Below are positions 26,088 through 34,641 of a stretch of 64,000 nucleotides of DNA, piece by piece; the first letter of the stretch is position 1; every line of letters begins with the position of its first letter. This DNA comes from Magnetospirillum sp902729445 (lineage in GTDB: Bacteria > Pseudomonadota > Alphaproteobacteria > Rhodospirillales > Magnetospirillaceae), in assembly GCF_902729445.1 (NCBI RefSeq), contig NZ_CACVCE010000034.1:148749-212748 (forward strand), read 5' to 3'. The position numbers and the translations under genes were made by a program. The notes beneath the pieces were generated by a model. The model did no database searches and was not told where the DNA came from. It saw only the letters and a program-made list of their open reading frames with translations.

Positions 26088-26551
26088 TTGCCGTCCTTCA
26101 ACAGGGCTTCCAGGCGACGCTTCTCGGCATCGGACAGGGGGGCGGATCCGGCCGGCGCCTGGCCCTTGGCGCGACGGCGAAAGAAGGCCCAGGCCGCCAC
26201 CAGCGATACCGCCAACAGGCCGAACGGCCCCAGCCACAGCACCAGGGTCGCCCCCTTGAAGGGCGGGTTCAGCAGGACGTAATCGCCATAGCGATCGACC
26301 ACGAACTTCTTGACCTGCTCGTCGCTGGCGCCCTTGCCGATCTGCTCGCGCACGATGATGCGCAGATCCTTGGCCAGGTCGGCGTTGGAATCCTCGATGG
26401 ATTCGCTTTGGCAGACCAGGCAGCGCAATTCCTTGCCCAGGGTGTGGGCACGCTTTTCCAGCGCCGGGTCCTTCAGCATCTCGGACGGGTCGGCGGCGAA
26501 AGCGGGCTGGGCCAGCCACAAGACCGACAAAAGCACGGCCAGACGGATCAT
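26084..26551 (-). CDS. ccmH: Cytochrome c maturation thiol-disulfide protein CcmH
   Basis: 155-residue membrane-anchored periplasmic protein. A signal peptide (to AFAA) is followed by the redox motif LRCLVCQSESIEDSNADLA (Cys44, Cys47), a three-helix bundle, a membrane anchor (LVLWLGPFGLLAVSLVAAWA) and a short charged tail. It reduces the apocytochrome CXXCH disulfide before haem attachment. The start at 26551 gives the signal peptide directly. It overlaps ccmG upstream and ccmI downstream by four bases each. Confidence 0.95.
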   Translation of the reverse strand: MIRLAVLLSVLWLAQPAFAADPSEMLKDPALEKRAHTLGKELRCLVCQSESIEDSNADLAKDLRIIVREQIGKGASDEQVKKFVVDRYGDYVLLNPPFKGATLVLWLGPFGLLAVSLVAAWAFFRRRAKGQAPAGSAPLSDAEKRRLEALLKDGK

Positions 26552-27087
26552 TTGTTCAGCTCCCGGATGATCGGCAGCAAGGTCTTTTCCCACACCCGCA
26601 TATCGACCGGGCCGATATGCTTGTAGCGGATGATGCCGTTCTTATCGACGACGAAGGTCTCGGGCGCGCCGGTGACGCCGAAATCGATGGCGGTGCGCCC
26701 GGGCGCCGGATCCGAGCCCACCCGGGCATAAGGATCGCCGTGCTTCTTCAGCCACTTGGCGCCCTCGACCGGATCGTCGCGCCAGTCGATGCCGTGGATC
26801 GGCACCACCCCCAGCTCCTTGATCTTTTGCAGATAGGGATGTTCCTGGATGCAGGCGATGCACCACGACCCATAGATGTTGACCAGCGACACCCGGCCCG
26901 TCAGATCGGCGCTGGCAAGCCCGGTATCGGCACCGCGCCCGGGCAGCGGCGGCAGGTTCATCTCGGGCACCGGGCGGTCGATCAGCATCGACGGCAGCTC
27001 ACGCGGATTGAGCGTCAGCCCCTTCAAGAAGAACAGGGCCAGCCCGGCGAACACCAGCACCGGCAGCAGATAAAGAAGACGGCGCAT
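26548..27087 (-). CDS. ccmG: Thiol:disulfide interchange protein CcmG/DsbE
   Basis: 179-residue periplasmic thioredoxin tethered by an N-terminal helix (LLYLLPVLVFAGLALFFL). The active site is GSWCIACIQEHP (Cys76, Cys79). The CcmG-specific insert DWRDDPVEGAKWLKKHGDPY and the cis-Pro segment GVTGAPETFVVD follow. It passes electrons to CcmH and apocytochrome c. It lies 10 bases after ccmF and overlaps the ccmH start by four bases. Confidence 0.95.
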   Translation of the reverse strand: MRRLLYLLPVLVFAGLALFFLKGLTLNPRELPSMLIDRPVPEMNLPPLPGRGADTGLASADLTGRVSLVNIYGSWCIACIQEHPYLQKIKELGVVPIHGIDWRDDPVEGAKWLKKHGDPYARVGSDPAPGRTAIDFGVTGAPETFVVDKNGIIRYKHIGPVDMRVWEKTLLPIIRELNK

Positions 27088-27097
27088 CGATCCCCCC

Positions 27098-29083
27098 CTA
27101 GGCCTTGGCCGCTTGCACGGCGGCGCGCGCCCGGGTCGGCGCGCCGATCCGGTGACGACGATCCGACAGCGACATCAATCCGCCCAGCACCATGATCAGG
27201 CAGCCGGCCCACATCCACGGCACCAGCGGATTGAAGTAAAGCCGGGTCACCCAGCCGCCTTCCGGAACCGCGTCACCGATCACCGCATAGACGTCGCCCA
27301 GGATGGTCGAGACGATGGCCGCCTCGGTGGTCGGGCGCGGCGGCTGGCGATAGACCCGCTTTTCCGGCTGCAGGACGGCGAAGTCGCGTCCGTCCTTCTT
27401 GACCTCGAAGGTCCCCTGGGTCGCCATGTAATTGGCGCCGGCGATATCTTCGACATGGGTCAGGGTAAAGGCATAGCCGGCGACGGTGATGGTCTCGCCC
27501 AGCTTCTGGGTCTGCACCGATTCCAGCTTCCACGCCGACGAGGCGGTCATGCCGATGATCAGCACGGCCAGGCCGGCATGGGTGATGGTCATGCCCCAAC
27601 TGGAGCGCGGCAGCTTGCCCAGGCGATCCAGCGATTCGGACAAAGGCGCGCGGAACAGACGGATGCGTTCGGCCCATTCGACGATGGTGCCGCCCAGCAG
27701 CCACACCGCCAGGGCCATGCCGCCGGCCGCCCACCACGGCCCGGCCGAGCCGCCCTGCCACAGCCAGGTGGCAAGCGCCACCGCCAAGGCCGCGACTGCC
27801 GCCACCGACAGGCGCGACAGCACGCCGGCCAGGTCGCCGCGCTTCCACGACAGCAAGGGACCGGCGGCCATGGCCAGCACCATCGGCACCATCAAGGGCA
27901 GGAACACCGAATTGAAGAAGGGCGGCCCCACCGAGACCTTGCCCAGATCCAAGGCGTCGGCGAACAACGGATACAGCGTGCCCAACAGCACGGTCCCGGC
28001 GCCGGTGGCCATCAGCACGTTGTTCAGCAGCAACGCGCCCTCGCGGCTGACCGGAGCGAACAGGCCGCCGGTCTTCAAGGACGGTGCGCGCACCGCGTAA
28101 AGGGTGAAGGACCCGCCGACGGCGAAGATCAGCAGGCCCAGGATGAACACGCCGCGCGCCGGGTCCGAGGCGAAAGCGTGGACCGAGGTGATAACGCCCG
28201 AGCGGACCAGGAAGGTGCCCAGCAGCGACAGGCCGAAGGCGACGATGGCCAGCAGGATGGTCCAGCTTTTCAAGGAATCGCGCTTTTCCACCACCACCGC
28301 CGAATGCAAAAGCGCGGTGCCGGCCAGCCACGGCATGAACGAGGCGTTTTCCACCGGGTCCCAGTACCACCAGCCGCCCCAGCCCAATTCGTAATAGGCC
28401 CACCACGAGCCCAAGGCGATGCCCAGCGTCAGGAATATCCAGGCGGCCAGGGTCCAGGGGCGGACCCAGCGCGCCCAGGCGGCATCGACCTTGCCCTCGA
28501 TCAGGGCCGCGATGGCGAAGGAAAAGGCCATCGAGAAGCCGACATAACCCAGATACAGAAACGGCGGATGGAAGGCGAGACCCGGGTCCTGCAGCAAGGG
28601 ATTGAGCCCCGATCCGTTCATCGGCGGCGGGTCCAGCCGCTCGAACGGATTGGAGGTCAGCAAGATGAACAGCAAGAAGCCGACGGTGATCATCGCCTGC
28701 ACCGCCAGGGCGCGCGCCTTCAGGCCGGGCGGCAGATTGGCGCCGAACAGGGTCACCGCCAGGCCGAACAGGGCCAGGATGGTGATCCACAACAACAGCG
28801 ATCCCTCGTGGTTGCCCCACACGCCGGTCACCTTATAAAGCATCGGCTTGTCGGTGTGGCTGTTCTGGGCGACGTTCAGGACCGAAAAGTCCGAGGTCAT
28901 ATAGGCATGGGTCAGGGCGGCGAAGGCGATGCCGACCAGCAGCATCTGCGCCACCGAGGCGGGACCTGCCAGCCCCATCCAGGTGGCGTTGCCGCGGGCA
29001 GCCCCCACCAGCGGGATCACCGCCTGGATCAGGGCGACGGCCAGGGCCAGGATCAGAGCGAAATGGCCGATCTCGGCGATCAT
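27098..29083 (-). CDS. ccmF: Haem lyase CcmF
   Basis: 661-residue polytopic membrane protein that ligates haem to apocytochrome c. The WWD signature is YYELGWGGWWYWDPVENASF (about residues 228-248), with HTDKPMLYKVTGVWGNHEGS earlier. About 14 helices and a large periplasmic domain near the C-terminus are visible, with the normal length. The start at 29083 (MIAEIGHFALILALAV) overlaps the ccmE stop by four bases; the in-frame extension upstream lies within ccmE. Confidence 0.96.
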   Translation of the reverse strand: MIAEIGHFALILALAVALIQAVIPLVGAARGNATWMGLAGPASVAQMLLVGIAFAALTHAYMTSDFSVLNVAQNSHTDKPMLYKVTGVWGNHEGSLLLWITILALFGLAVTLFGANLPPGLKARALAVQAMITVGFLLFILLTSNPFERLDPPPMNGSGLNPLLQDPGLAFHPPFLYLGYVGFSMAFSFAIAALIEGKVDAAWARWVRPWTLAAWIFLTLGIALGSWWAYYELGWGGWWYWDPVENASFMPWLAGTALLHSAVVVEKRDSLKSWTILLAIVAFGLSLLGTFLVRSGVITSVHAFASDPARGVFILGLLIFAVGGSFTLYAVRAPSLKTGGLFAPVSREGALLLNNVLMATGAGTVLLGTLYPLFADALDLGKVSVGPPFFNSVFLPLMVPMVLAMAAGPLLSWKRGDLAGVLSRLSVAAVAALAVALATWLWQGGSAGPWWAAGGMALAVWLLGGTIVEWAERIRLFRAPLSESLDRLGKLPRSSWGMTITHAGLAVLIIGMTASSAWKLESVQTQKLGETITVAGYAFTLTHVEDIAGANYMATQGTFEVKKDGRDFAVLQPEKRVYRQPPRPTTEAAIVSTILGDVYAVIGDAVPEGGWVTRLYFNPLVPWMWAGCLIMVLGGLMSLSDRRHRIGAPTRARAAVQAAKA

Positions 29084-29532
29084 GGCTTGTCCACCTTCTT
29101 CTCGTCCTGCCAATGGCCGGACTTCTTCAAGGAATCGGCGACTTCCTTCGGCATGTAATTCTCGTCGTGCTTGGCCAGCACCTCGGCGGCCTGGAACACG
29201 CCATCCTTGCCCAGCTTGCCCTCGGTCACCACGCCCTGTCCCTCGCGGAACAAATCGGGCAGCAGGCCGGCATAGACCACCGGCACCACATGGGCGCCGT
29301 CGGTGACGCGGAACTTGACGGTGGCGCCGTCCTTGACCACCGAGCCCTGCTCGACCAAACCGCCCAGACGGATGCGGCGGCCCTCGGTCGGCACCTTGGC
29401 CTCGACGATTTCCGACGGGCTGAAGAAGAACACGATGTCCTGGCGCAGCGCCGACAGGACCAGCGCCGCGGCGGTGCCCACCGCCAGCAGGCCGAGGACG
29501 ACGAAATACAGGCGACGACGCTTACGGGTCAT
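29080..29532 (-). CDS. ccmE: Haem chaperone CcmE
   Basis: 150-residue periplasmic haem chaperone with one N-terminal anchor (LYFVVLGLLAVGTAAALVL) and an OB-fold domain. The covalent haem site is LAKHDENYMP (His122, Tyr126, the HxxxY motif). It accepts haem from CcmC and delivers it to CcmF. The basic start MTRKRRRL is typical. It overlaps ccmD and ccmF by four bases each. Confidence 0.96.
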   Translation of the reverse strand: MTRKRRRLYFVVLGLLAVGTAAALVLSALRQDIVFFFSPSEIVEAKVPTEGRRIRLGGLVEQGSVVKDGATVKFRVTDGAHVVPVVYAGLLPDLFREGQGVVTEGKLGKDGVFQAAEVLAKHDENYMPKEVADSLKKSGHWQDEKKVDKP

Positions 29533-29747
29533 GTCTCGGGAACCTCGGTCACGGATGCGGCTTGCTGGGCGCGGCGGCGCCGGCTGGGGCGCAGGCTTTG
29601 GATTTGTTCAAGCTCGCGCTCGGCATTCTTGACGCCGCGGGCCGAGGCCACCAGCACCACCACCATCAACACGATGGCCAGGCCATAGGACGGCCAGACA
29701 TAGCCGGCATAGCCCCCCATGGCGAAAAACGACGACAGGCTTTCCAT
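29529..29747 (-). CDS. ccmD: Haem exporter accessory protein CcmD
   Basis: 72-residue single-helix protein that stabilises the CcmC-CcmE-haem complex. It has the CcmD signature FFAMGGYAGYVWPSYGLAIV, then the membrane segment and a basic cytoplasmic tail that continues longer than usual (RPSRRRRAQQAASVTEVPET). Position between ccmC and ccmE supports the call. The ATG at 29747 was chosen because the family motif begins directly after it. Confidence 0.92.
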   Translation of the reverse strand: MESLSSFFAMGGYAGYVWPSYGLAIVLMVVVLVASARGVKNAERELEQIQSLRPSRRRRAQQAASVTEVPET

Positions 29748-29749
29748 GG

Positions 29750-30490
29750 TCACGCTTGCTCCACCTGGCCGGCGGCATGGATCTGGGCCATGCGTAAGGT
29801 CCGCAACTTGGCCGCGGCGATCTCGGCCCGGGTCCTCAAGATCAGCACCAGCACCCAATAAGCCTTGAAACCCACCGCCATCAGGATCAACGGCACCATC
29901 ATGGTCTGGTCGATGGACGGCCCGCCCATCTTCACCACGCTGGCCGGCTGGTGCAGGGTGTTCCACCAATCCACCGACCACTTGATGATGGGGACGTTGA
30001 CGACGCCGACAAGGGCCAGGATGGCCGCGGCCTTCTGGCCGCGCTCGGGATCGTCGAAGGCGTCGGCCAGGGCCATATAGCCGAGATAAAGGAACAGCAG
30101 GATCAGCATGCTGGTCAGCCGGGCGTCCCACACCCACCAGGTGCCCCACATCGGCTTGCCCCACAGGGCGCCGGTGACCAGGCAGATGAAGGTGAAGGCG
30201 GCGCCGACCGGAGCCGAGGCCCGGGCCATCAGGTCGGCCAGCGGATGCTTCCAGATCAGCGCCATGGCCGAAAACACCGCCATGGCGGTGTAGCAGAACA
30301 GTCCCATCCACGCCGAGGGCACATGGATATACATGATGCGCACCGTCTCGCCCTGCTGGTAATCGGCGGGCGAGGCGAACAGCGCGAAATAAAGCCCGCC
30401 CGCCAGGCAGGCGACGGCGATGGCGGCGGCCCACGGCTGGATCAGGGCGGACAGGCGAAGAAAACGGGCGGGATTGGCGAAGCGATGCAT
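29750..30490 (-). CDS. ccmC: Haem handling protein CcmC
   Basis: 246-residue inner-membrane protein with six helices. The tryptophan-rich haem-binding motif is WGTWWVWDARLT (residues 115-126), with conserved His in YIHVPSAWMG (His56) and in NTLHQPASV. It loads haem onto CcmE. It is first in the ccmCDEFGHI operon; the ccmA and ccmB transporter genes, normally next to it, are not in this window and may be elsewhere in the genome. Confidence 0.95.
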   Translation of the reverse strand: MHRFANPARFLRLSALIQPWAAAIAVACLAGGLYFALFASPADYQQGETVRIMYIHVPSAWMGLFCYTAMAVFSAMALIWKHPLADLMARASAPVGAAFTFICLVTGALWGKPMWGTWWVWDARLTSMLILLFLYLGYMALADAFDDPERGQKAAAILALVGVVNVPIIKWSVDWWNTLHQPASVVKMGGPSIDQTMMVPLILMAVGFKAYWVLVLILRTRAEIAAAKLRTLRMAQIHAAGQVEQA

Positions 30491-30600
30491 GGTCCATTCT
30501 CTTAACGCCGATGCGCATTGGAATCCATATTAAGAATCCGTAAGGCACGGGCGACAGCGCGAAGGATTCCACGAGCCGGGCAGAAAGGGTTTGACGAAGG

Positions 30601-31323
30601 TCAGGCGCGCGACTGGATCGATCGATCGGGACGTCCGCCGGCCAGCCATCGTGCCGCCAGACGAGGATCGGCCAGAAGGGCGGCGACGGCAGCGGTCAGT
30701 TCCAGGGAAACCGCCGCCCATTTCAGTCGGCCCGAGGCCTTGAGCACGCCCGACAGCGCCGATCCGAAGATGAATTCGGGCAGCGACAGATAGACCGGCC
30801 GCAACAGCCCGCTTTCCAGCTTCGCCCGCATTCCCGCCGGGTCCTTCAGCGAAGCGATGCAGAACTCCACGTCCACCGAATAAAGACCCCGGCAGCGGAG
30901 CGGCCGGACCGGATAAATCCGACAATTGCCGTCCACGCCCAGAAAGACGCACGGCATCCGCGCCGCGACCCGCTGGGCCGGATTCATCTTGGCGGTCGTA
31001 AGGCCGCCCTCCCGAACGGCGGCAACCATCTCTTCCCTCTGGTCGGCGGGAAGGTCCTTCACATAGCAGGCGACCCGGACCGCCTCGACAGGCGTGACCC
31101 CGACCTGCTGGTGGCAACACCAGCCACAGCCCGCCTTACAGGCTGCGGCCGGAGCCGAACGGATGTAATCCAGGCAGGTCCGCCGAACCTGCCAACTTTG
31201 CTCGGCCAGGGCGAAGACCCGATCCAGCGCGGCGCAAGCGGCTTCGACGCCGGGCTTCGGCCCCAAAGCCACCAACTCGGCGGCGCAGGCATGGGACAGG
31301 AAATCGTCGGTCGGCGTAAACAT
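30601..31323 (-). CDS. YkgJ-family cysteine-cluster protein
   Basis: 240-residue cytoplasmic protein with a cysteine pattern of the YkgJ (zinc- or iron-chelating) family: CKAGCGWCCHQQVGVTP, a second group in CVFLGVDGNCRIYPVRPLRC, and CIASLKDP later. The Cys arrangement is likely to bind a metal or Fe-S cluster. Function is unknown. The ATG at 31323 starts MFTPTDDFLS; the upstream extension crosses the tRNA terminator and is not used. Confidence 0.85.
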   Translation of the reverse strand: MFTPTDDFLSHACAAELVALGPKPGVEAACAALDRVFALAEQSWQVRRTCLDYIRSAPAAACKAGCGWCCHQQVGVTPVEAVRVACYVKDLPADQREEMVAAVREGGLTTAKMNPAQRVAARMPCVFLGVDGNCRIYPVRPLRCRGLYSVDVEFCIASLKDPAGMRAKLESGLLRPVYLSLPEFIFGSALSGVLKASGRLKWAAVSLELTAAVAALLADPRLAARWLAGGRPDRSIQSRA

Positions 31324-31360
31324 GGCCAGATACCCGCGCTGCCTGAAAGAACCCCAAAAG

Positions 31361-31390
31361 AACAAAAGCCCCGCGACAGGCGGGGCTTCG
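31361..31390 (-). terminator. Terminator after tRNA-Arg
   Basis: Minus-strand hairpin GCCCCGC - CTGT - (G)CGGGGC followed by TTTTGTTCTTTT, directly behind the tRNA-Arg gene and before the YkgJ-type gene. Confidence 0.88.
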
Positions 31391-31401
31391 ATCTTGGGAA
31401 A

Positions 31402-31478
31402 TGGCGCGCCCGGAAGGACTCGAACCTCCAGCCCCCAGATTCGTAGTCTGGTGCTCTATCCAATTGAGCTACGGGCGC
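31402..31478 (-). tRNA. tRNA-Arg (anticodon ACG)
   Basis: 77-base cloverleaf on the minus strand: acceptor GCGCCCG/CGGGCGC, D arm GCTCAATTGGATAGAGC, anticodon stem CCAGA/TCTGG with loop CTACGAA (anticodon ACG, read as ICG after deamination, for CGU/CGC/CGA), T arm with TTCGAGT, and an encoded CCA. A terminator follows. Confidence 0.97.
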
Positions 31479-31749
31479 TTCGCACTTCCCTCCGAACCGT
31501 TGCCGGCTGGAGAGGCGCGGACCATACACAAAGCCCCAGGGGGATGCAAGCCCCCTTTTGCATCACCAAATATGGGGCGAAAAACTGCACATAACCCAAG
31601 TCTGTGGTACGAATACGGCTTGTAGGGGCGTGGCTGTTTGCGTAAAATCCGCGACGATTGCGGGGGGCAAGTCTTTTCCCTATTTCAAACACTTGTCTGT
31701 GGACCCGTCGGGTTTATCCGAACTGGCGACTAAAAGGTAAGCAGTCCAA

Positions 31750-32850
31750 ATGGCCCTGAAGACGACCCATGCCGCTGCCTTGTGCGCGGTTCTCCTTGCC
31801 GGCGGATGTTCGTTCGCCGAGGATACTCTGTTCCCGACGAGCGCTCCGGCCCCGCAGGCCGAGGTGGGCGCCCCGCCGATGCTGGGATCCTCGAGCTTCG
31901 AAGCACCGGGCGTCACCAATGGCGTCGCCACCGGCACCTTCGTCGGACACAAGGTCACCGGACTGCGGAGCGACCTGACCCAGCTGCAAGGCATGCTGAG
32001 CCGGCATAACCAGTCGCTGCAGGCGATCCGCACCGACACCGTGCAGGACTCGCAGCGCTTCCACGGCACCATCGCCGCCATCAACGCGCGCCTGCAGGTC
32101 GGCACCACCCCGGGCAACCCGATCCTGAACCAGCAATGGAACGCCTCGCAGGGCGAGCTGGACCGCATCAACGAAGACGTCCTGAAGATGACCCGCCTGG
32201 CCAATGAGGTCACCAACTCGTCGGCCCTGGCCGCCTATCTGCTGGAATCGGTGCGGGCCGCCCGCCAGCTGTCCGGCGCCGTCGATGAAGACCATCGCCA
32301 GCTGCGCATCCTGGAAGACGAAACCAACCGCACCGTCGTTCTGGTCGAGCGTCTGCTGACCGAGCTGTCGGACGACATCAACCGCCAGCAGGCCTATGTC
32401 GCCAACGAGCGCCAGAACCTCAACATGCTGGCGGTGGCCATCAAGAACGGCCAGCTTTACAGCTCGGCTCTGTCGGGCCGCGGCCCGTCGGCGATGGCCC
32501 CGATGTCCTATGACGCCCCGATGGGCGCGCCCCGCGCCGCCGTCGGCTCGGATGCGCCCCTGGTCACCATCCGCTTCGACCGGCCCAACGTGTCGTATGA
32601 AAGCGCGCTCTACACCGCGGTCAAGAGCGCCATGGACCGTCGCCCCGGCGCGTCTTTCGACGTCGTCGCGGTGTCGCCGGCCGGCTCGACCCCGGGCGGT
32701 GCCGCTCTCGGCCAGAGCTCGGCCCGGCGCAACGCCGAGCAGGTGGTTCGCTCGCTGACCCAGATGGGTCTGCCGGCCAGCCGCATCCGCGTGTCGCAAA
32801 GCGCCAGCGCCTCGACCCAGACCGGCGAGGTCCAGGTCTTCGTCCGCTAA
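31750..32850 (+). CDS. OmpA-like lipoprotein
   Basis: 366-residue lipoprotein. The signal peptide ends in lipobox LAGGC (Cys20). A long helical middle (about residues 70-235, many Gln, Asn, Arg: LTQLQGMLSRHNQSLQAI, INRQQAYVANERQNLNML) looks like a coiled coil. The C-terminal 95 residues resemble an OmpA-type domain (LVTIRFDRPNVSYESALYTA ... SSARRNAEQVVRSLTQMGLP), but the peptidoglycan-binding Asp at the usual place is missing (VVAVSPAG). It would be anchored in a membrane facing the periplasm, perhaps as a spacer. The ATG at 31750 follows AAAGGTAAG. A terminator follows the stop. Exact family not recognised. Confidence 0.8.
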   Translation: MALKTTHAAALCAVLLAGGCSFAEDTLFPTSAPAPQAEVGAPPMLGSSSFEAPGVTNGVATGTFVGHKVTGLRSDLTQLQGMLSRHNQSLQAIRTDTVQDSQRFHGTIAAINARLQVGTTPGNPILNQQWNASQGELDRINEDVLKMTRLANEVTNSSALAAYLLESVRAARQLSGAVDEDHRQLRILEDETNRTVVLVERLLTELSDDINRQQAYVANERQNLNMLAVAIKNGQLYSSALSGRGPSAMAPMSYDAPMGAPRAAVGSDAPLVTIRFDRPNVSYESALYTAVKSAMDRRPGASFDVVAVSPAGSTPGGAALGQSSARRNAEQVVRSLTQMGLPASRIRVSQSASASTQTGEVQVFVR

Positions 32851-32862
32851 GACGTTTCGCTT

Positions 32863-32898
32863 AAAAAAACCCCGGAAGCGCCGCTTCCGGGGTTTTTT
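32863..32898. terminator. Bidirectional terminator
   Basis: Stem CCCCGGAAG / CTTCCGGGG with loop CGCCG (32870-32892), flanked by seven A on the left and six T on the right, so it works in both directions between the convergent lipoprotein and phosphoesterase genes. Confidence 0.93.
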
Positions 32899-32910
32899 CA
32901 TTGATGCGTG

Positions 32911-33750
32911 TCACGCTTCCAAGAGATGCAGCAACTCGCCCCCCGGACCGAAACAGGCCGCGGTCAGCGGGCCGCCGAAGCCGCAGCCGGCATCCAAGGT
33001 GGCGGAAAAGGCCCCGACACGGACGCCGCCGCGACGGCGATCGGATCCGCGCACCACCAGGCGATAGGAACCGTAGGGCGCCTCCATCATCTCGAAGGCG
33101 GTCGAGCCCCACCAGAACGCATCCATCTGAGCCGACAGCGGACGCGACGGGTCGATGCCGGCATGGACGAACAGCAGGCTGTTATCGTCGGTGTAGGCGG
33201 CGTGGCGCAGCACGCTCATCAGCGTGGTGTGGCCGTCGTGGGCCCGCATGTTCTGACGCAATTGGCCGGTCCACCGGGTCAAGGCCAACACGCCCTCGCG
33301 GGCATTGGCGAAACCTTCCTCGACCGAACCGCCATAGCAGGCGAGCGTCGGTTCCAACCCATGCTCGATCATCCATTTCAGGACGTCTTGCGGGGCCGGC
33401 GCGAACTGCAATTGCAGCAGCTTCTGCCACATCTCCTCCTGGGCGCCGCGCAGATAGACGATGTCGTCGACTTCGACACCGGGACGGGCCAGGAAGGCGC
33501 GGCGGAACAGCAGCAACTCGTCGATGGTGTCGCGCACGGCCGGACCATAACCAAGATAATCGCCGAGATAGACGATTTGATCGCCGGCGGCCATGTCGTC
33601 GGCCAGGCGGCGGTGCAGGGATTGCAGACGCTGCGACTCGCCGTGGATGGCGGCAACCGCCCACACCCGGCCGGAACCGCGCAAGCTGGCGAAGACATTG
33701 TTATCGGACAAAGGCCCTGCCCCACAAAAGCAAACCGGCGGCAGGGGCAC
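32911..33750 (-). CDS. Degenerate metallophosphoesterase-like protein
   Basis: 279-residue protein with the fold order of PPP-type calcineurin-like phosphoesterases, but metal-ligand motifs are altered. Motif I (GDIHG) is AAIHGES, losing the Asp. Motif II (GDxxDRG) is GDYLGYGP, losing the second Asp and Arg. Motif III (GNHE) is RGAQEEM, losing Asn and His. Only motif V (FVHAGIDPSRPLSAQ) is intact. A catalytic role is unlikely; it may be a binding protein. The start is uncertain: GTG 33750, or TTG 33711 just after GGGGCAGGG. It converges with the OmpA-like gene and lies about 57 bases after carD. Confidence 0.85.
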   Translation of the reverse strand: MPLPPVCFCGAGPLSDNNVFASLRGSGRVWAVAAIHGESQRLQSLHRRLADDMAAGDQIVYLGDYLGYGPAVRDTIDELLLFRRAFLARPGVEVDDIVYLRGAQEEMWQKLLQLQFAPAPQDVLKWMIEHGLEPTLACYGGSVEEGFANAREGVLALTRWTGQLRQNMRAHDGHTTLMSVLRHAAYTDDNSLLFVHAGIDPSRPLSAQMDAFWWGSTAFEMMEAPYGSYRLVVRGSDRRRGGVRVGAFSATLDAGCGFGGPLTAACFGPGGELLHLLEA

Positions 33751-33806
33751 CCCAGCCGCCGGTCCATCGTACAGCGACGGAAGAATCCGTCAATCGTGTC
33801 GGCACA

Positions 33807-34301
33807 TTAGGCCGCTTGCAACAGCTGCTCCAGCTTGGCGGCGGCGGCTTCCGGCTCGATCCGCTCGACGGCGGCCAGTTCCGAGGCCAGACGCTCCAGC
33901 GCGGCTTCGTAGATCTGGCGTTCGCTATAGGACTGGTCGGGCTGGTTGGCGTTGCGGTAAAGGTCGCGGACCACTTCGGCGATCGAGACGGGATCGCCGG
34001 AATTGATCTTGGCCTCGTATTCCTGGGCGCGGCGGCTCCACATGGTGCGCTTGACCTTGGCGCGGCCCTTCAGAGTGGTCAGGGCGGTGTCCATGATGGT
34101 CCGCGACGACAGCTTGCGCAGGCCGGACTTGGTGGCCTTGGCCACCGGAACCCGCAGCGTCATGCGGTCGCGATCGAAGGTGATGACGAACAGCTGGAGT
34201 TTCAGGCCCCCGATCTCCTGGTTCTCGATGGCCACCACCTGACCCACGCCATGGGTCGGGTACACCACGTAGTCACCTTCGGCGAAAGACATGCTCGACA
34301 T
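33807..34301 (-). CDS. carD: CarD-family transcriptional regulator (CdnL type)
   Basis: 164-residue RNA polymerase-binding regulator. The N-terminal Tudor-like RNAP interaction domain is FAEGDYVVYPTHGVGQVVAI, and the C-terminal helical domain includes the DNA-contacting MWSRRAQEYEAKINSGD. In alphaproteobacteria CdnL/CarD supports open-complex formation at rRNA and growth-related promoters. ATG 34301 and ATG 34292 (MSFAEG) are both plausible; GAGG lies upstream. Confidence 0.95.
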   Translation of the reverse strand: MSSMSFAEGDYVVYPTHGVGQVVAIENQEIGGLKLQLFVITFDRDRMTLRVPVAKATKSGLRKLSSRTIMDTALTTLKGRAKVKRTMWSRRAQEYEAKINSGDPVSIAEVVRDLYRNANQPDQSYSERQIYEAALERLASELAAVERIEPEAAAAKLEQLLQAA

Positions 34302-34558
34302 CTGTTCAATTCCTCGGAATGTCCACCCGCGAAACGCAGGCCCCCTTGCCCGAATCCATGCCGACGACGGCAGGGACTCCGGCCTCGGCCAAAGGGCGGG
34401 CGGAAGGTTTAGACTTCAGTTGTTACCGTTTAAGGGGCGGTAGGCCGCCCGTAGGCTCGCACCATCAAAAAAAGCCCGTGTTCGCCGAGCTTCGCGTTCC
34501 GCCGAGCCTGATGCGGCGGACTGGCTCTTATAGCACGATGGGACGATCGAATGACAGT
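34302..34558. other. Intergenic region upstream of carD
   Basis: About 255 bases between the carD start and the fdxA terminator. It contains the carD promoter region (not resolved) and a hairpin GGGCGG-TAGG-CCGCCC near 34436-34451 that would lie in the carD leader. No convincing coding frame was found. Confidence 0.4.
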
Positions 34559-34592
34559 GAAAAAGCCCGGCCACCTTGCGGTGAGCCGGGCC
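34559..34592 (-). terminator. Rho-independent terminator after fdxA
   Basis: Minus strand stem GCCCGGCTCACC / GGTGGCCGGGC with a GCAA loop, followed by TTTTTCAC. It lies about 50 bases beyond the fdxA stop. Confidence 0.9.
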
Positions 34593-34641
34593 ATTTCTGC
34601 ATTGCTGCCAATCGAGATTGGCAGACGTCAACCTGAACGGA

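Noticed and set aside
27113..29158. Plus-strand open frame of about 680 codons
   Set aside because: It is antisense to ccmF and rich in Gln, Gly, His and Arg, a composition typical of shadows.
34460..34640. Small frames in the carD-fdxA gap
   Set aside because: They cross the fdxA terminator, lack ribosome sites and have composition unlike real neighbours.
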